Origin: Streptomyces malaysiensis subsp. samsunensis
Lineage (GTDB): Bacteria > Actinomycetota > Actinomycetes > Streptomycetales > Streptomycetaceae
NCBI RefSeq assembly: GCF_024519315.1
Contig: NZ_JANIIC010000052.1
Span: 25,510-89,509, forward strand
Direction: 5' to 3'
Length of the DNA stretch: 64,000 nt
The notes beneath the pieces are model-generated. The model did not search any database, had not been told where the DNA came from, and saw only the letters and a list, made by a program, of their open reading frames with translations. Shown piece after piece: positions 55,710 through 63,993 of this stretch. Each line of letters starts with the position of its first letter. Within the stretch, counting starts at the first letter, position 1. A program made the translations under genes and the position numbers.

Positions 55710-56951
55710 GTGATCGCGAACGTATCGGCACACCGGCGGGCGAACGCCTTCGCCAAGGCCCTGGAGGCCCTGGAGGCCCTGGAGAGCAACAGCCAGGCCG
55801 CCCGGGACGAGACGCCGCAGCAACAGCCAGATTCCTCATCGGCGGAGAGCGCCGAGCGGAGACGGCTGCTGGCCCTGGCGAGCGGGCTGGGCGAGCTGCC
55901 GGCACCGACATTGGACCCTGAGGTCCGCGCCACCCAGCGGGCCCAGCTGCTCGCCGCCATGGAGGCGGCCTTCGCCGAGGGCGCGCCGCGCGTGCCGGAG
56001 CAGCGCCGCCGCCCCAGCGGCGCCCACCGGGCCAAACCCCCGGTGGCAAGACTCCGCCCCCGTTCCCGCTGGTCCAAGGGGCTCGCGGCCGGGGGGCTCA
56101 CGGTCGGTGTCGCGGCGGGAGCGTTCGGCGGCGTCGCCGCGGCCAGCTCGAACGCGCTGCCGGGCGACACCCTCTACGGGTTCAAGCGCGGTATGGAAGA
56201 CCTCAAGCTGGAGATGGCGAACGGCGACGCCGACCGGGGCCGGATCTATCTGGACCAGGCGTCGACGCGGATGAGCGAGGCGCGCCGCCTGATGGAGCGG
56301 ACCCGCAGCGGCGATCTGGACCATGAGTCGCTGCGGGAGATCCGCCGGGTCCTCGCCGGTATGCACCATGACGCCTCCGAAGGCCACCGGCTGCTGCACC
56401 AGGTCTACGAGCGCGACGGCTCGCTCGGCCCGATTCAGCGGCTGTCCACCTTCTCCCAGGCCCACCGCGACGGCTGGAGCCAGCTGCGCGAGCGGCTGCC
56501 GATCCAATTGATGGACGTCGGCGACGAGGTGAGCTCGGTCTTCGACGCCATAGACGAAGAGGTCGGCCCGCTGCGGGCATTGCTGCCCACGAAGAAGGAG
56601 CAGCAGGGCCAGTCCGGCCACCAGACCGGCAGTGCGCCGCAGCACGACGGTGGGGTGGACGCGAGCGACCGCGCGGCATCCGCCCCGGCCACCCCGAGCG
56701 GCAGCCACACCGGCGAGACCTCGAGCCACCCGCGCCCGTCGTCGACCTCGGCCACCGCCCACGACCAGAGCGGCGGCCTGGTGGGCGGGGCGGGCGATCT
56801 GCTGGACCCGCCGCTCGGCGGCGCGAGCCCCAGCCCGTCCACGGGCAGGGGCGACCAGGGCAGCAAGCCGCCCCAGCCGGACATCACGATCCCCCCGCTG
56901 TTGCCGGATCTGCTGCCGGGCCTGAGCATCGACGGCGACGACACAAGGTGA
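55710..56951 (+). CDS. rsbN: Anti-sigma factor RsbN (inhibits BldN)
   Basis: 413 residues from the GTG at 55710 (GAGGAGG upstream). N-terminal cytoplasmic domain (VIANVSAHRRANAFAKALEAL), a membrane helix (KGLAAGGLTVGVAAGAFGGVAAA, ~125-147), then an outside DUF5667-like helical domain (LPGDTLYGFKRGMEDLKLEM, MERTRSGDLDHESLREIR) and a disordered tail. RsbN binds BldN and keeps it inactive. A perfect 18-bp terminator follows. Confidence 0.9.
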   Translation: MIANVSAHRRANAFAKALEALEALESNSQAARDETPQQQPDSSSAESAERRRLLALASGLGELPAPTLDPEVRATQRAQLLAAMEAAFAEGAPRVPEQRRRPSGAHRAKPPVARLRPRSRWSKGLAAGGLTVGVAAGAFGGVAAASSNALPGDTLYGFKRGMEDLKLEMANGDADRGRIYLDQASTRMSEARRLMERTRSGDLDHESLREIRRVLAGMHHDASEGHRLLHQVYERDGSLGPIQRLSTFSQAHRDGWSQLRERLPIQLMDVGDEVSSVFDAIDEEVGPLRALLPTKKEQQGQSGHQTGSAPQHDGGVDASDRAASAPATPSGSHTGETSSHPRPSSTSATAHDQSGGLVGGAGDLLDPPLGGASPSPSTGRGDQGSKPPQPDITIPPLLPDLLPGLSIDGDDTR

Positions 56952-56956
56952 AAAAG

Positions 56957-56997
56957 CCGGTGGTGGGTGGTGTGCAGGGCACACCACCCACCACCGG
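56957..56997 (+). terminator. Terminator of bldN-rsbN
   Basis: CCGGTGGTGGGTGGTGTG (56957-56974) pairs perfectly with CACACCACCCACCACCGG (56980-56997), loop CAGGG. Confidence 0.85.
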
Positions 56998-57055
56998 ACT
57001 CCGTCCGTCGGGCCGGGTGGCCGCGCCGCCCACACCGCCCCCGGCCGGGCAACCG

Positions 57056-58096
57056 TCAGAAGAACACCGACCGCCGCTGCACCAGCAGCTTGTAGAGCGT
57101 GTGCTGGATCGTTTCCCGTACCTGGTCGGTCAGGTTGAACATCAGCATCGGATCGTCCGCCGCCTCCGGCGGATACCCGTCCGTGGGGATGGGCTCGCCG
57201 AACTGGACGGTCCACTTCGTCGGCAGCGGCACCGCGCCCAGCGGCCCAAGCAGCGGGAAGGTCGGCGTGATCGGGAAGTACGGCAGGCCGAGCAGCCGGG
57301 CCAGGGTCTTCGAGTTCCCCACCATCGGGTAGATCTCCTCCGCGCCCACGATCGAGCACGGCACGATCGGCGCCCCCGCGCGCAGCGCCGTCGAGACGAA
57401 GCCGCCCCGCCCGAAGCGCTGGAGCTTGTACCGCTCCGAGAACGGCTTGCCGATCCCCTTGAAGCCCTCCGGCATCACCCCGACCACCTCGCCGCGCTCC
57501 AGCAGCAGCTGGGCGTCCTCGGCGCAGGCGAGGGTGTGGCCCGCCTTGCGGGCCAGTTCGTTGATGACCGGCAGTACGAAGACCAGGTCGGCGGCGAGCA
57601 GCCGCAGATGGCGCTGGGCCGGGTGGTGGTCGTGCACCGCGACCTGGAGCATCAGCCCGTCCAGCGGCAGCACCCCGGAGTGGTTGGCGACGACGAGCGC
57701 ACCACCGCTGTCGGGGATGTTCTCGATCCCCTTCACCTCGACCCGGAAGTACTTGTCGGACAGCGGCCGGAGCAGGGACATCAGGACCTGCTCGGTCAGA
57801 TCGTGGTCGTAGCCGAAGTCGTCGACCTCGTAGTCCCCGGTGATCCGGCGGCGCAGAAAGCTCAGCCCGTGGGCCAGTTTGCGCTCCCAGTCGCCGCTGC
57901 CCGGGGCGGGCTTGGGCGAGCCGGGCGGCAGGGGCGGCACGGCCGCGGCCGCCGTCTGGGGGTCCTCGGGCTCCTCGTCGCGCTGCTGCGGTACGGGCTT
58001 GAGCGAGCCCTGGGAGCGGCCGCCACGGCCCAGCCGAGGGACCTTCCTCCGGGACCGTGGTTCCTCACCGAACGGAATGACCTTGGCATCCGCCAT
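57056..58096 (-). CDS. Lysophospholipid acyltransferase-like protein (PlsC fold)
   Basis: 346 residues from ATG at 58096. Acyltransferase motif VVANHSGVLPLDGLML (an NHxxxxxD variant) near 140, GVMPEGFKGIGKP (FPEGT-like) and VPCSIVGAEEIYP near 245. An ~80-residue Pro-rich N-terminus. Same order, acyltransferase-epimerase-small basic protein-HTH, as Rv0502-Rv0501-Rv0500B-Rv0500A in mycobacteria. Substrate not known; a phospholipid or envelope role is probable. Confidence 0.85.
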   Translation of the reverse strand: MADAKVIPFGEEPRSRRKVPRLGRGGRSQGSLKPVPQQRDEEPEDPQTAAAAVPPLPPGSPKPAPGSGDWERKLAHGLSFLRRRITGDYEVDDFGYDHDLTEQVLMSLLRPLSDKYFRVEVKGIENIPDSGGALVVANHSGVLPLDGLMLQVAVHDHHPAQRHLRLLAADLVFVLPVINELARKAGHTLACAEDAQLLLERGEVVGVMPEGFKGIGKPFSERYKLQRFGRGGFVSTALRAGAPIVPCSIVGAEEIYPMVGNSKTLARLLGLPYFPITPTFPLLGPLGAVPLPTKWTVQFGEPIPTDGYPPEAADDPMLMFNLTDQVRETIQHTLYKLLVQRRSVFF

Positions 58097-58110
58097 GGTG
58101 GTTGCGCTCC

Positions 58111-59154
58111 TCACGTCTGGGCGCCGGCGGGCAGCAGCGCGGCGAGCCGGTCGATGGTACGGGCGAGGGTCTCGGGCGGGAGCAGCCCGGGACCACGGCT
58201 GTGCGCATAGTCCGCGAGGGCGCCGGCGGTGGTGTGCTCGGGTTCGAATCCCAGGGTCTCGCGCATCTGGTTGGTGGCCACGACCCGGCCGTGGGTGAGC
58301 AGCCGGATCTGCTCGGGCGAGAAGTCGGTGATGCCGAGGGACCGCAGCGCGGTGCGGGCCCAGCGCAGGGTGGGCAGCAGCAGCGGCAGGGTGGGGCGGC
58401 CGAGCCGCCGGGCGGCCTGGGAGAGCAGCAGCACCCCGTCTCCGGCGATGTTGAACGTGCCGCTGTTGAGCGTGGAGCGGCGCGGCTCGGAGGCCGCGAT
58501 CCGCAGCACCTCGATGGCGTCCTTCTCATGGACGAACTGGAGCCGGGGGTCGTAGCCGATCACGGTGGGCAGCACCGGCAGCGCGAAGTACTCGGCGAGG
58601 GGGGAGTCCGCGCACGGCCCCAGGATGTTGGCGAAGCGCAGCACGCACACCGCGACATCGGGGCGGCGCCGGGCGAAACCGCGCACATATCCCTCGACCT
58701 CGACGGTGTCCTTGGCGAAGCCCCCGCTCGGCAGGGATTTGGGCGGGGTGGTCTCGCTGAAGACGGCGGGGTCGCGGGGCGCGGAGCCATACACATTGGT
58801 GCTGGACTTCACCACCAGCCGCTGCACCGACGGGGCCTTCTGGCAGGCGCCGAGCAGCTGCATGGTGCCGATGACATTGGTCTCCTTGACCGAGGTGCGA
58901 TTGCCGCGCGCCCCCAGCGGAGTGCCGTTGATATCCATGTGGACGACGGTGTGGGCACCGTATTCGGCGAGCAGTTTCCCGATCGTGGGATGACGGATAT
59001 CGGCCCGGACGAAGTCGGCGCCGCCGAGGTGGTGTTCGGGGGGCACGGCGTCCACGCCGATCACCCGCTCGACATCGGGTTCGCGCTGTATGCGCCGGAC
59101 GAAACGGCCTCCCAGCCGGCGAGCGACTCCGGTGACGAGCACGACCTTTCCCAA
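58111..59154 (-). CDS. NAD-dependent epimerase/dehydratase (extended SDR)
   Basis: 347 residues from TTG at 59154 (GAAGGAAGG upstream). NAD motif VVLVTGVARRLGGRFVRRI (TGVARRLGG, an unusual TGxxxxxG), Asp for NAD ribose in GVDAVP, and the YxxxK region as VYGSAPRDPAVFSE with Lys later. Mycobacterial GalE2-like neighbours suggest a sugar-nucleotide substrate, but specificity cannot be read. Followed 14 bp on by the acyltransferase. The sugar call is weak. Confidence 0.85.
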   Translation of the reverse strand: MGKVVLVTGVARRLGGRFVRRIQREPDVERVIGVDAVPPEHHLGGADFVRADIRHPTIGKLLAEYGAHTVVHMDINGTPLGARGNRTSVKETNVIGTMQLLGACQKAPSVQRLVVKSSTNVYGSAPRDPAVFSETTPPKSLPSGGFAKDTVEVEGYVRGFARRRPDVAVCVLRFANILGPCADSPLAEYFALPVLPTVIGYDPRLQFVHEKDAIEVLRIAASEPRRSTLNSGTFNIAGDGVLLLSQAARRLGRPTLPLLLPTLRWARTALRSLGITDFSPEQIRLLTHGRVVATNQMRETLGFEPEHTTAGALADYAHSRGPGLLPPETLARTIDRLAALLPAGAQT

Positions 59155-59310
59155 GATCAGCGCCTTCCTTCCCACCCTCGTCCGAGCTGGGCTGTGCCGA
59201 ACACCGTAACCGCTCGATGTTGCACTGTGATGACCACTCGCCGCGCGGTGCGACGTTTTAAGCCGGGGCCAACGGGACGGCCGTGGCGAAGACCGGTGCC
59301 ATGCACGCGC

Positions 59311-59343
59311 CGCAGCCCTCCCACCTGTGGTGGAAGGGCTGCG
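59311..59343 (-). terminator. Terminator after the bS22-like gene
   Basis: CGCAGCCCT...CCAC (59311-59324) pairs with GTGG..AGGGCTGCG (59330-59343). It lies 22 bp downstream of the small ribosomal protein gene on the minus strand. Confidence 0.65.
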
Positions 59344-59365
59344 GGACGAACACAGCGCCGCTTGC

Positions 59366-59464
59366 CTACTTCTTGTTGCGACGCTGGACGCGCGTGCGCT
59401 TGAGCAGCTTGCGGTGCTTCTTCTTGGCCATCCGCTTGCGCCGCTTCTTGATAACAGAGCCCAC
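59366..59464 (-). CDS. bS22-like small ribosomal protein (32 aa; AURKAIP1/COX24 domain)
   Basis: GTG at 59464 to TAG at 59366. Reads MGSVIKKRRKRMAKKKHRKL, then LKRTRVQRRNKK. This is the tiny Lys/Arg-rich protein now known as bS22 in mycobacterial ribosomes, also called AURKAIP1/COX24-like. It is very conserved in actinobacteria, so the short length is not a reason for doubt. It lies between the HTH gene bdtA and the epimerase, the same arrangement as in mycobacteria (Rv0500A-Rv0500B-Rv0501). Confidence 0.9.
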   Translation of the reverse strand: MGSVIKKRRKRMAKKKHRKLLKRTRVQRRNKK

Positions 59465-59593
59465 GACTACCCTCGCTCACTTCGATTCACTCGGTGCGGG
59501 GCGTCCGAGCCCACACGACCTACATCGGGCCAGCCTACCCGCCGCCGAGCGAACCACGTAATCCGAGGGTCCTCCCCGGGCCCCGGAATGGGC

Positions 59594-59803
59594 CTAGGCG
59601 GACTCCACCCCCACATACGATTCGCGGAGGTATTCATGAACCGCTTGCTCTGGGACCCGGAAAGACCTGCCCACCCGGATCGCCGGCAGATGACCGCTGT
59701 GCACCAAGCGGTACACGGTCATCTTGGACACTCGCATCACCGAGGCGACTTCCGCCACGGTCAGAAACTGAACCTCGTTCAGAGGCCGTTCGCCAGCAGC
59801 CAT
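59594..59803 (-). CDS. bdtA: Helix-turn-helix (excisionase-family) protein BdtA
   Basis: 69 residues. MerR/excisionase-like HTH: FLTVAEVASVMRVSKMTVYRL, then VHSGHLPAIRVGRSFRVPEQA, ending VGVESA. In S. coelicolor this is bdtA, a known BldD target; a DNA-binding role is likely but its genes are unknown. ATG at 59803. Upstream DNA (59804-59932) holds a possible half BldD site only. It leads the small protein, epimerase and acyltransferase genes. Confidence 0.88.
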   Translation of the reverse strand: MAAGERPLNEVQFLTVAEVASVMRVSKMTVYRLVHSGHLPAIRVGRSFRVPEQAVHEYLRESYVGVESA

Positions 59804-59932
59804 GACAACACCTGAACCTTCCGCACATGTCGGGCACCGGCTTCCCCTCCGGTGACTCCTTGTCGCATGCGCGCTCCTCCCCAGGTTAGGGGCGGGTGAT
59901 GCAAGTGGGGAAGAGGAGTAGCGATCGGACGC

Positions 59933-60769
59933 CTACTGTGACAGACACGCTCGATTGAGTACATAGCGAGTAATCGGCCGGTAGTAACCAGACCGCACAC
60001 CGTCATCAAGCGGAACGGCGACGGACACCCGTCCCTCGGCCTCCCCGACGAACAGCGCGGGGTCGTCCGTGTCCCCCAGCCCGATGGCCTCAAAGCCCAG
60101 CTGACCTGCTCCGCAGACCCATCCGTGGTCCCCGATGACCAGCCCCGGCAGCGGGCCGCCGGACTCCGCGGCACAGCCGAGGGCGACCCGAACCGGGAGC
60201 GGCGAATGACTGTGGGCGCCCGGCTCACTCGCCGTCGGGCGGGCGCCGGGCGCCCGCACCATCGCGACACCTCGTACGTAGGCGAGCTGGTGGGTGCGTA
60301 CGCCGAACCGCGTCGTTATGTCGATACATCTACCCTCCGCGGGAGTGAGGACACGGCAGCCGGCCGCCGAGAGCGCCGACGCCAACGCGGCGTAGAAACC
60401 GAGGAGACGGTGGGGGTGGCCGGTGCCCAGGAGCACGGGGAGCCGGGTCCTGGCGGCGCCGCGCAGCCGGTCCGCGAAGGCATGCAGCGCGGCGATCGTC
60501 AGCTCCGGATCGATCACATCCGGCCCCGAAACATTGGCCGGGTCGATCGAAACCCCGCATTTGTCGCCCATCAGGCAGAGCAATTCCATAAAGGACCAGT
60601 CGTATTCGGGCTCCAGACCGAGCAGCACCCGGGGGTCCCGGGCGGCGAAAAGCCGATAGCGGCGCAGGCTCTCCTCCCGGCTCGTCGCCACCGGTCCGGC
60701 GAGCCGCGCCGCCAGCAGATGCGCACGCAGCGCGGCGGTACTCAACACTCCACCGATGCTGGCGGACAC
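59933..60769 (-). CDS. Conserved actinobacterial protein, possible phosphatase
   Basis: 278 residues. A VLLGTGHPHRLLGFYAALA motif near 113-131, DKCGVSIDPANVSGPDVID, and a C-terminal GPLPGLVIGDHGWVCGAG stretch. Related proteins are annotated as phosphatases, but I cannot see a classical phosphatase motif, so I leave the function open. Start GTG at 60769 is the best I see; another GTG lies 7 codons later. Gene order with acuC is conserved. Confidence 0.65.
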   Translation of the reverse strand: MSASIGGVLSTAALRAHLLAARLAGPVATSREESLRRYRLFAARDPRVLLGLEPEYDWSFMELLCLMGDKCGVSIDPANVSGPDVIDPELTIAALHAFADRLRGAARTRLPVLLGTGHPHRLLGFYAALASALSAAGCRVLTPAEGRCIDITTRFGVRTHQLAYVRGVAMVRAPGARPTASEPGAHSHSPLPVRVALGCAAESGGPLPGLVIGDHGWVCGAGQLGFEAIGLGDTDDPALFVGEAEGRVSVAVPLDDGVRSGYYRPITRYVLNRACLSQ

Positions 60770-60884
60770 ACCCCGCCGGCCGCCCGGATACGCCGGCAGA
60801 CCCCACGGTTGGCGTAACGCCCGCTGGATCAGCTCCTCGTGCGGGCGCTCCCGAAAGGCGCCGAGCGGCTTTCCGCGGGGCGAT

Positions 60885-62057
60885 TCACGGAAGCAGCCCG
60901 TGGTGCGGGAAGACCGCCCGGCGCGTCGCCAGGATCGCCTGGTCCAGCCGGTCCGCGGGGTCGTACCCGGACTCGCCGAACTCCTGCCAGTTCGGCTCCC
61001 GCCCGTCCGTCATCCGCCGCGGCGCGTCCATCCGGGTCCGCCGGTACACCTCCTGCCGCCACTCCTCCGGCACCGGCGTGGTGGCCTCCACCGGCCGCCC
61101 CGCCGCGATCGCGACCAGATGCGTCCAGGACCGCGGCACCACGTCCACCACCGCGTAGCCACCGCCCCCGAGCGCGACCCAGCGCCCGTCCGCGTGCTCA
61201 TGCGCCAGCCGGTGACAGCTCTCCGCGACGGCCCGCTGCGCGTCGACGGTCACCGCCAAGTGGGCCAGCGGGTCCTCCACATGGGTGTCCGCGCCATGCT
61301 GGCTCACCAGCACCTGCGGGCGGAACGCCGCAAGCAGCTCCGGCACCACCGCGTGAAAGGCCCGCAGCCAGCCCGCGTCCGAGGTCCCGGCCGGGAGCGC
61401 CACATTGACCGCCGAGCCCTCGGCGCCCTCCCCGCCCGCCTCCTCCGGCCAGCCGGTCTGCGGGAACAGAGTCCGGGGGTGCTCGTGCAGCGAGATCGTC
61501 AGCACCCGCGGATCGTCCCAGAAGGCGGCCTGCACGCCGTCCCCGTGGTGAACGTCCACATCCACGTACGCGACCCGCTCCGCCCCCAGCTCCAGCAGCC
61601 GGGCGACCGCGAGCGCCGCGTCGTTGTAGACGCAGAACCCCGACGCGGCCCTGGGCATCGCATGGTGCAGCCCGCCCGAGAAGTTCACCGCGTGCAGCGC
61701 CTCTCCGCGCCATACGTCCTCCGCCGCGCCGACCGACTGCCCGGCGATCAGCGCGGACGCCTCGTGCATCCCCGCGAAGGCCGGATCGTCGATCGTCCCC
61801 AGGCCGTACGAACCGTCCGCCGCTTCCGGGGCGGCCGAGGCGCGCCGTACGGCCTCGATGTACTCCTGCCCGTGGACCAGGCGCAGCGTCGACTCCCCGG
61901 CCGGTTTGGCGGCGACCACCCTGACCGCCCGATCCAGCCCGTACGCCTGCACCAACCGCATGGTCAGCGCCAGCCGCACCGGGTCCATCGGATGCCCGGC
62001 GCCGAAGTCGTATCCGGTTACTTCCTCATCCCACATCAACTGTGCGCGGCCGCTCAT
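60885..62057 (-). CDS. acuC: Acetoin utilization protein AcuC (class I histone-deacetylase-like)
   Basis: 390 residues from ATG at 62057. HDAC fold: AVNFSGGLHHAMPRAASGFC (catalytic His pair), VYNDAALAVARLL, VAYVDVDVHHGDGVQ (Zn ligands Asp/His), PQVLVSQHGADTH (Asp) and GRWVALGGGGYAV (Tyr-like). AcuC deacetylates acetyl-CoA synthetase in Bacillus; here a protein deacetylase role is probable. It overlaps the 3' end of the MFS gene by 32 bp (same strand). Confidence 0.92.
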   Translation of the reverse strand: MSGRAQLMWDEEVTGYDFGAGHPMDPVRLALTMRLVQAYGLDRAVRVVAAKPAGESTLRLVHGQEYIEAVRRASAAPEAADGSYGLGTIDDPAFAGMHEASALIAGQSVGAAEDVWRGEALHAVNFSGGLHHAMPRAASGFCVYNDAALAVARLLELGAERVAYVDVDVHHGDGVQAAFWDDPRVLTISLHEHPRTLFPQTGWPEEAGGEGAEGSAVNVALPAGTSDAGWLRAFHAVVPELLAAFRPQVLVSQHGADTHVEDPLAHLAVTVDAQRAVAESCHRLAHEHADGRWVALGGGGYAVVDVVPRSWTHLVAIAAGRPVEATTPVPEEWRQEVYRRTRMDAPRRMTDGREPNWQEFGESGYDPADRLDQAILATRRAVFPHHGLLP

Positions 62058-63246
62058 GCCCGTCACCGTATCCGGCTGGTACCGGGCTGAACGACCTCGC
62101 GTACCGGATCGTCACCAGCACGAGCACCATCGGCACCAGCATCGCCGCACGGTAGTTCCACAGCCCGCCCAGCGCGCCGACGAGCGGTGAGCCGATGAGG
62201 AAGCCCACGTAGTTGAAGATGTTGAGGCGGGCGACGGCGGCATCGGACGCCCCGGGGAAGAGCCGCCCCGCGGCCGCGAAGGTCTGCGGCACCAGCACGC
62301 ACAACCCCAGCCCCAGCAGCGTGAACCCGGCCATCCCCGCCCATGCCCCGGGCGCCGCCGCGACCACCGCGAACCCGCCGCCCGCGAGCAGCGCCCCGGC
62401 CCGCACCACGGCGGCCGCGCCGAAGCGCCGCACCCCGAGGTCCCCGAAGGAGCGGCCGAGGAGCGTGGTGACCATATAGACGTTGTACGGGACCGTGGCC
62501 AGCTGCTCCGAGCTGTGCAGCACGTCCTCCAGATACTTGGCGCTCCAGTTGGAGACCGTGGAATCCCCGATATAGGCGAAGGCCATGACGAGACAGAGCG
62601 GCAGCAGCACCCGCATGCTCACCGCGGCGCCACCCGCCTCCGCCGCCGGGGACGGTCCGGTCCGCGGGATGCTCCGGTCGTCGAGGTACCAGCGACTGGC
62701 GATCAGCGCGGCGGGCACCAGGGTGGCCACGAGCGGTGCGTAGAGCGTGGTCAGTGACAGGTCCCAGTGCGCGCCCGCCCAGGCGAGCGAGGCCCCGGCG
62801 ATCCCGCCCAGGCTGTACGCGGCGTGGAAGCCGAGCATGATGCTGCGCCCGTACGCGCGCTGGAGGCTCACCCCGAGCATGTTCATCGACGCGTCGAGCG
62901 CCCCGACCGTCAGCCCGAACACCGCGAGCGCCGAGGCGAGCTGCCACACCGCCGTACCCGATCCGGCGGCCAGCAGGGCGAGGGAGACGATCGGCTGGAC
63001 GACGCGGAGGACGAGTCCCGGACGCATCCGTTTGACGAGATGTTCGGTGCCGACGCTGCCCACTCCGGCGAGGATCGGCACGGCGGCCAGGAAGACGGGC
63101 AGCAGCCCGTCGGAGACCCCGTACCGGTCCTGCAACGCGGGTATCCGCGTCACCAGCAGAGCGAAGACCGCGCCCTGGACGAAGAAGCTGATGGCCAACG
63201 AGGCCCGGCCATGCCGGAGCCGGCGGCTCGGAGGCGAATCCGTCAT
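62026..63246 (-). CDS. MFS transporter (YbjJ/FucP-like, 12 helices)
   Basis: 406 residues, 12 membrane helices. SLAISFFVQGAVFALLVTRIP at the start, an LDASMNMLGVSLQRAYGRSI helix (charged cytoplasmic loop after), and SMRVLLPLCLVMAFAYIGDS at the centre of the second half. ALDASMN and FHAAYSLGGIAG point to the YbjJ-type sugar-efflux group. Substrate unknown. Ends inside acuC's first codons; upstream lies the HAD gene (25 bp). Confidence 0.85.
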   Translation of the reverse strand: MTDSPPSRRLRHGRASLAISFFVQGAVFALLVTRIPALQDRYGVSDGLLPVFLAAVPILAGVGSVGTEHLVKRMRPGLVLRVVQPIVSLALLAAGSGTAVWQLASALAVFGLTVGALDASMNMLGVSLQRAYGRSIMLGFHAAYSLGGIAGASLAWAGAHWDLSLTTLYAPLVATLVPAALIASRWYLDDRSIPRTGPSPAAEAGGAAVSMRVLLPLCLVMAFAYIGDSTVSNWSAKYLEDVLHSSEQLATVPYNVYMVTTLLGRSFGDLGVRRFGAAAVVRAGALLAGGGFAVVAAAPGAWAGMAGFTLLGLGLCVLVPQTFAAAGRLFPGASDAAVARLNIFNYVGFLIGSPLVGALGGLWNYRAAMLVPMVLVLVTIRYARSFSPVPAGYGDGHERPRTVDVG

Positions 63247-63270
63247 GGCCGTGGAGCGTACGGCCCCGGA

Positions 63271-63927
63271 CTACTTGTGGGTAGAGGTGAGCAGTGCTCG
63301 CAGTTCGGCCATGTCGACAAAGCGGGCTCGGGCCGCGGAGAGCTTGGCGGCGGGTGTCATGGCCGTGTAGCCGTACACATCCATCCCGGCGGCCACAGCG
63401 GCCTGGACCCCGAGCGGGCTGTCCTCGACGACGGCACAGCGCGCGGGCGCCACGCCCATCCGCTCGGCCGCGTGCAGAAACAGATCCGGGGCGGGCTTGC
63501 CCCGGCCCACGTCCTCGGAGCTGAAGATGTGGTCCTCGCCGAAGAGGTCGTACAGCCCGGTCGTACGGAGGGCGACCCGGATGCGCGCATGGCTTCCGGA
63601 GGAGGCGACGCAGCACGGGATCCCATCGGCCCGCAGCTTCTCCAGAACCTCGGCCACACCGGCCACCGGGCGCAGGTCGCGGCGGAAGGCGTCGAAGACC
63701 CGGGCGTGGAAGGTGGCGTCGAAGTCCGGCGGAAGCCGTCTGCCGGAGCGCTCGAGGACCAGATCGTGGACGCGGTGCAGGGCGGAGCCCATGTAGTCGC
63801 GTATGGAGTCCTCGTAGCTGGTGGGATGCCCCAACTCCGTGAGATAGGCGGCGAGAAGCCGATTGGAGATGGGCTCGCTGTCGACGAGCACTCCATCGTT
63901 GTCGAAGATGACCAGGTCATAGCTCAT
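63271..63927 (-). CDS. HAD hydrolase, beta-phosphoglucomutase-like
   Basis: 218 residues. DLVIFDNDGVLVDSEPISNR (motif I, DNDG where most have DxDG), CCVASSGSHARIRVAL (motif II) and KPAPDLFLHAAERMGVAPARCAVVEDS (motifs III and IV). Cap type C1 like beta-PGM and GPP. Substrate not known. Start ATG at 63927. Same strand as the MFS gene, so it may be cotranscribed. Confidence 0.88.
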   Translation of the reverse strand: MSYDLVIFDNDGVLVDSEPISNRLLAAYLTELGHPTSYEDSIRDYMGSALHRVHDLVLERSGRRLPPDFDATFHARVFDAFRRDLRPVAGVAEVLEKLRADGIPCCVASSGSHARIRVALRTTGLYDLFGEDHIFSSEDVGRGKPAPDLFLHAAERMGVAPARCAVVEDSPLGVQAAVAAGMDVYGYTAMTPAAKLSAARARFVDMAELRALLTSTHK

Positions 63928-63953
63928 ACGGTCAGCCTACAAAGCGCAATGAG

Positions 63954-63993
63954 AAAAGCCCGGTTGGGAGCCGAAGCTCTCAACCGGGCTTTT
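63954..63993. terminator. Terminator at the right edge
   Basis: AAAAGCCCGGTTGGGAG (63954-63970) pairs with CTCTCAACCGGGCTTTT (63977-63993), with one G-T pair. Because the HAD gene starts just before it on the minus strand, it probably ends a gene to the right of the window. Confidence 0.8.

Noticed and set aside
58232..58252. GGTTCGAATCCCAGGG resembling the T-arm of a tRNA
   Set aside because: It lies inside the epimerase gene in a coding frame, with no matching acceptor, D-arm or anticodon arm around it.
59804..59932. BldD box upstream of bdtA
   Set aside because: Only partial agreement with TNACNC(A/T)GNGTNA. BldD control is known in S. coelicolor but I do not see a convincing site here.
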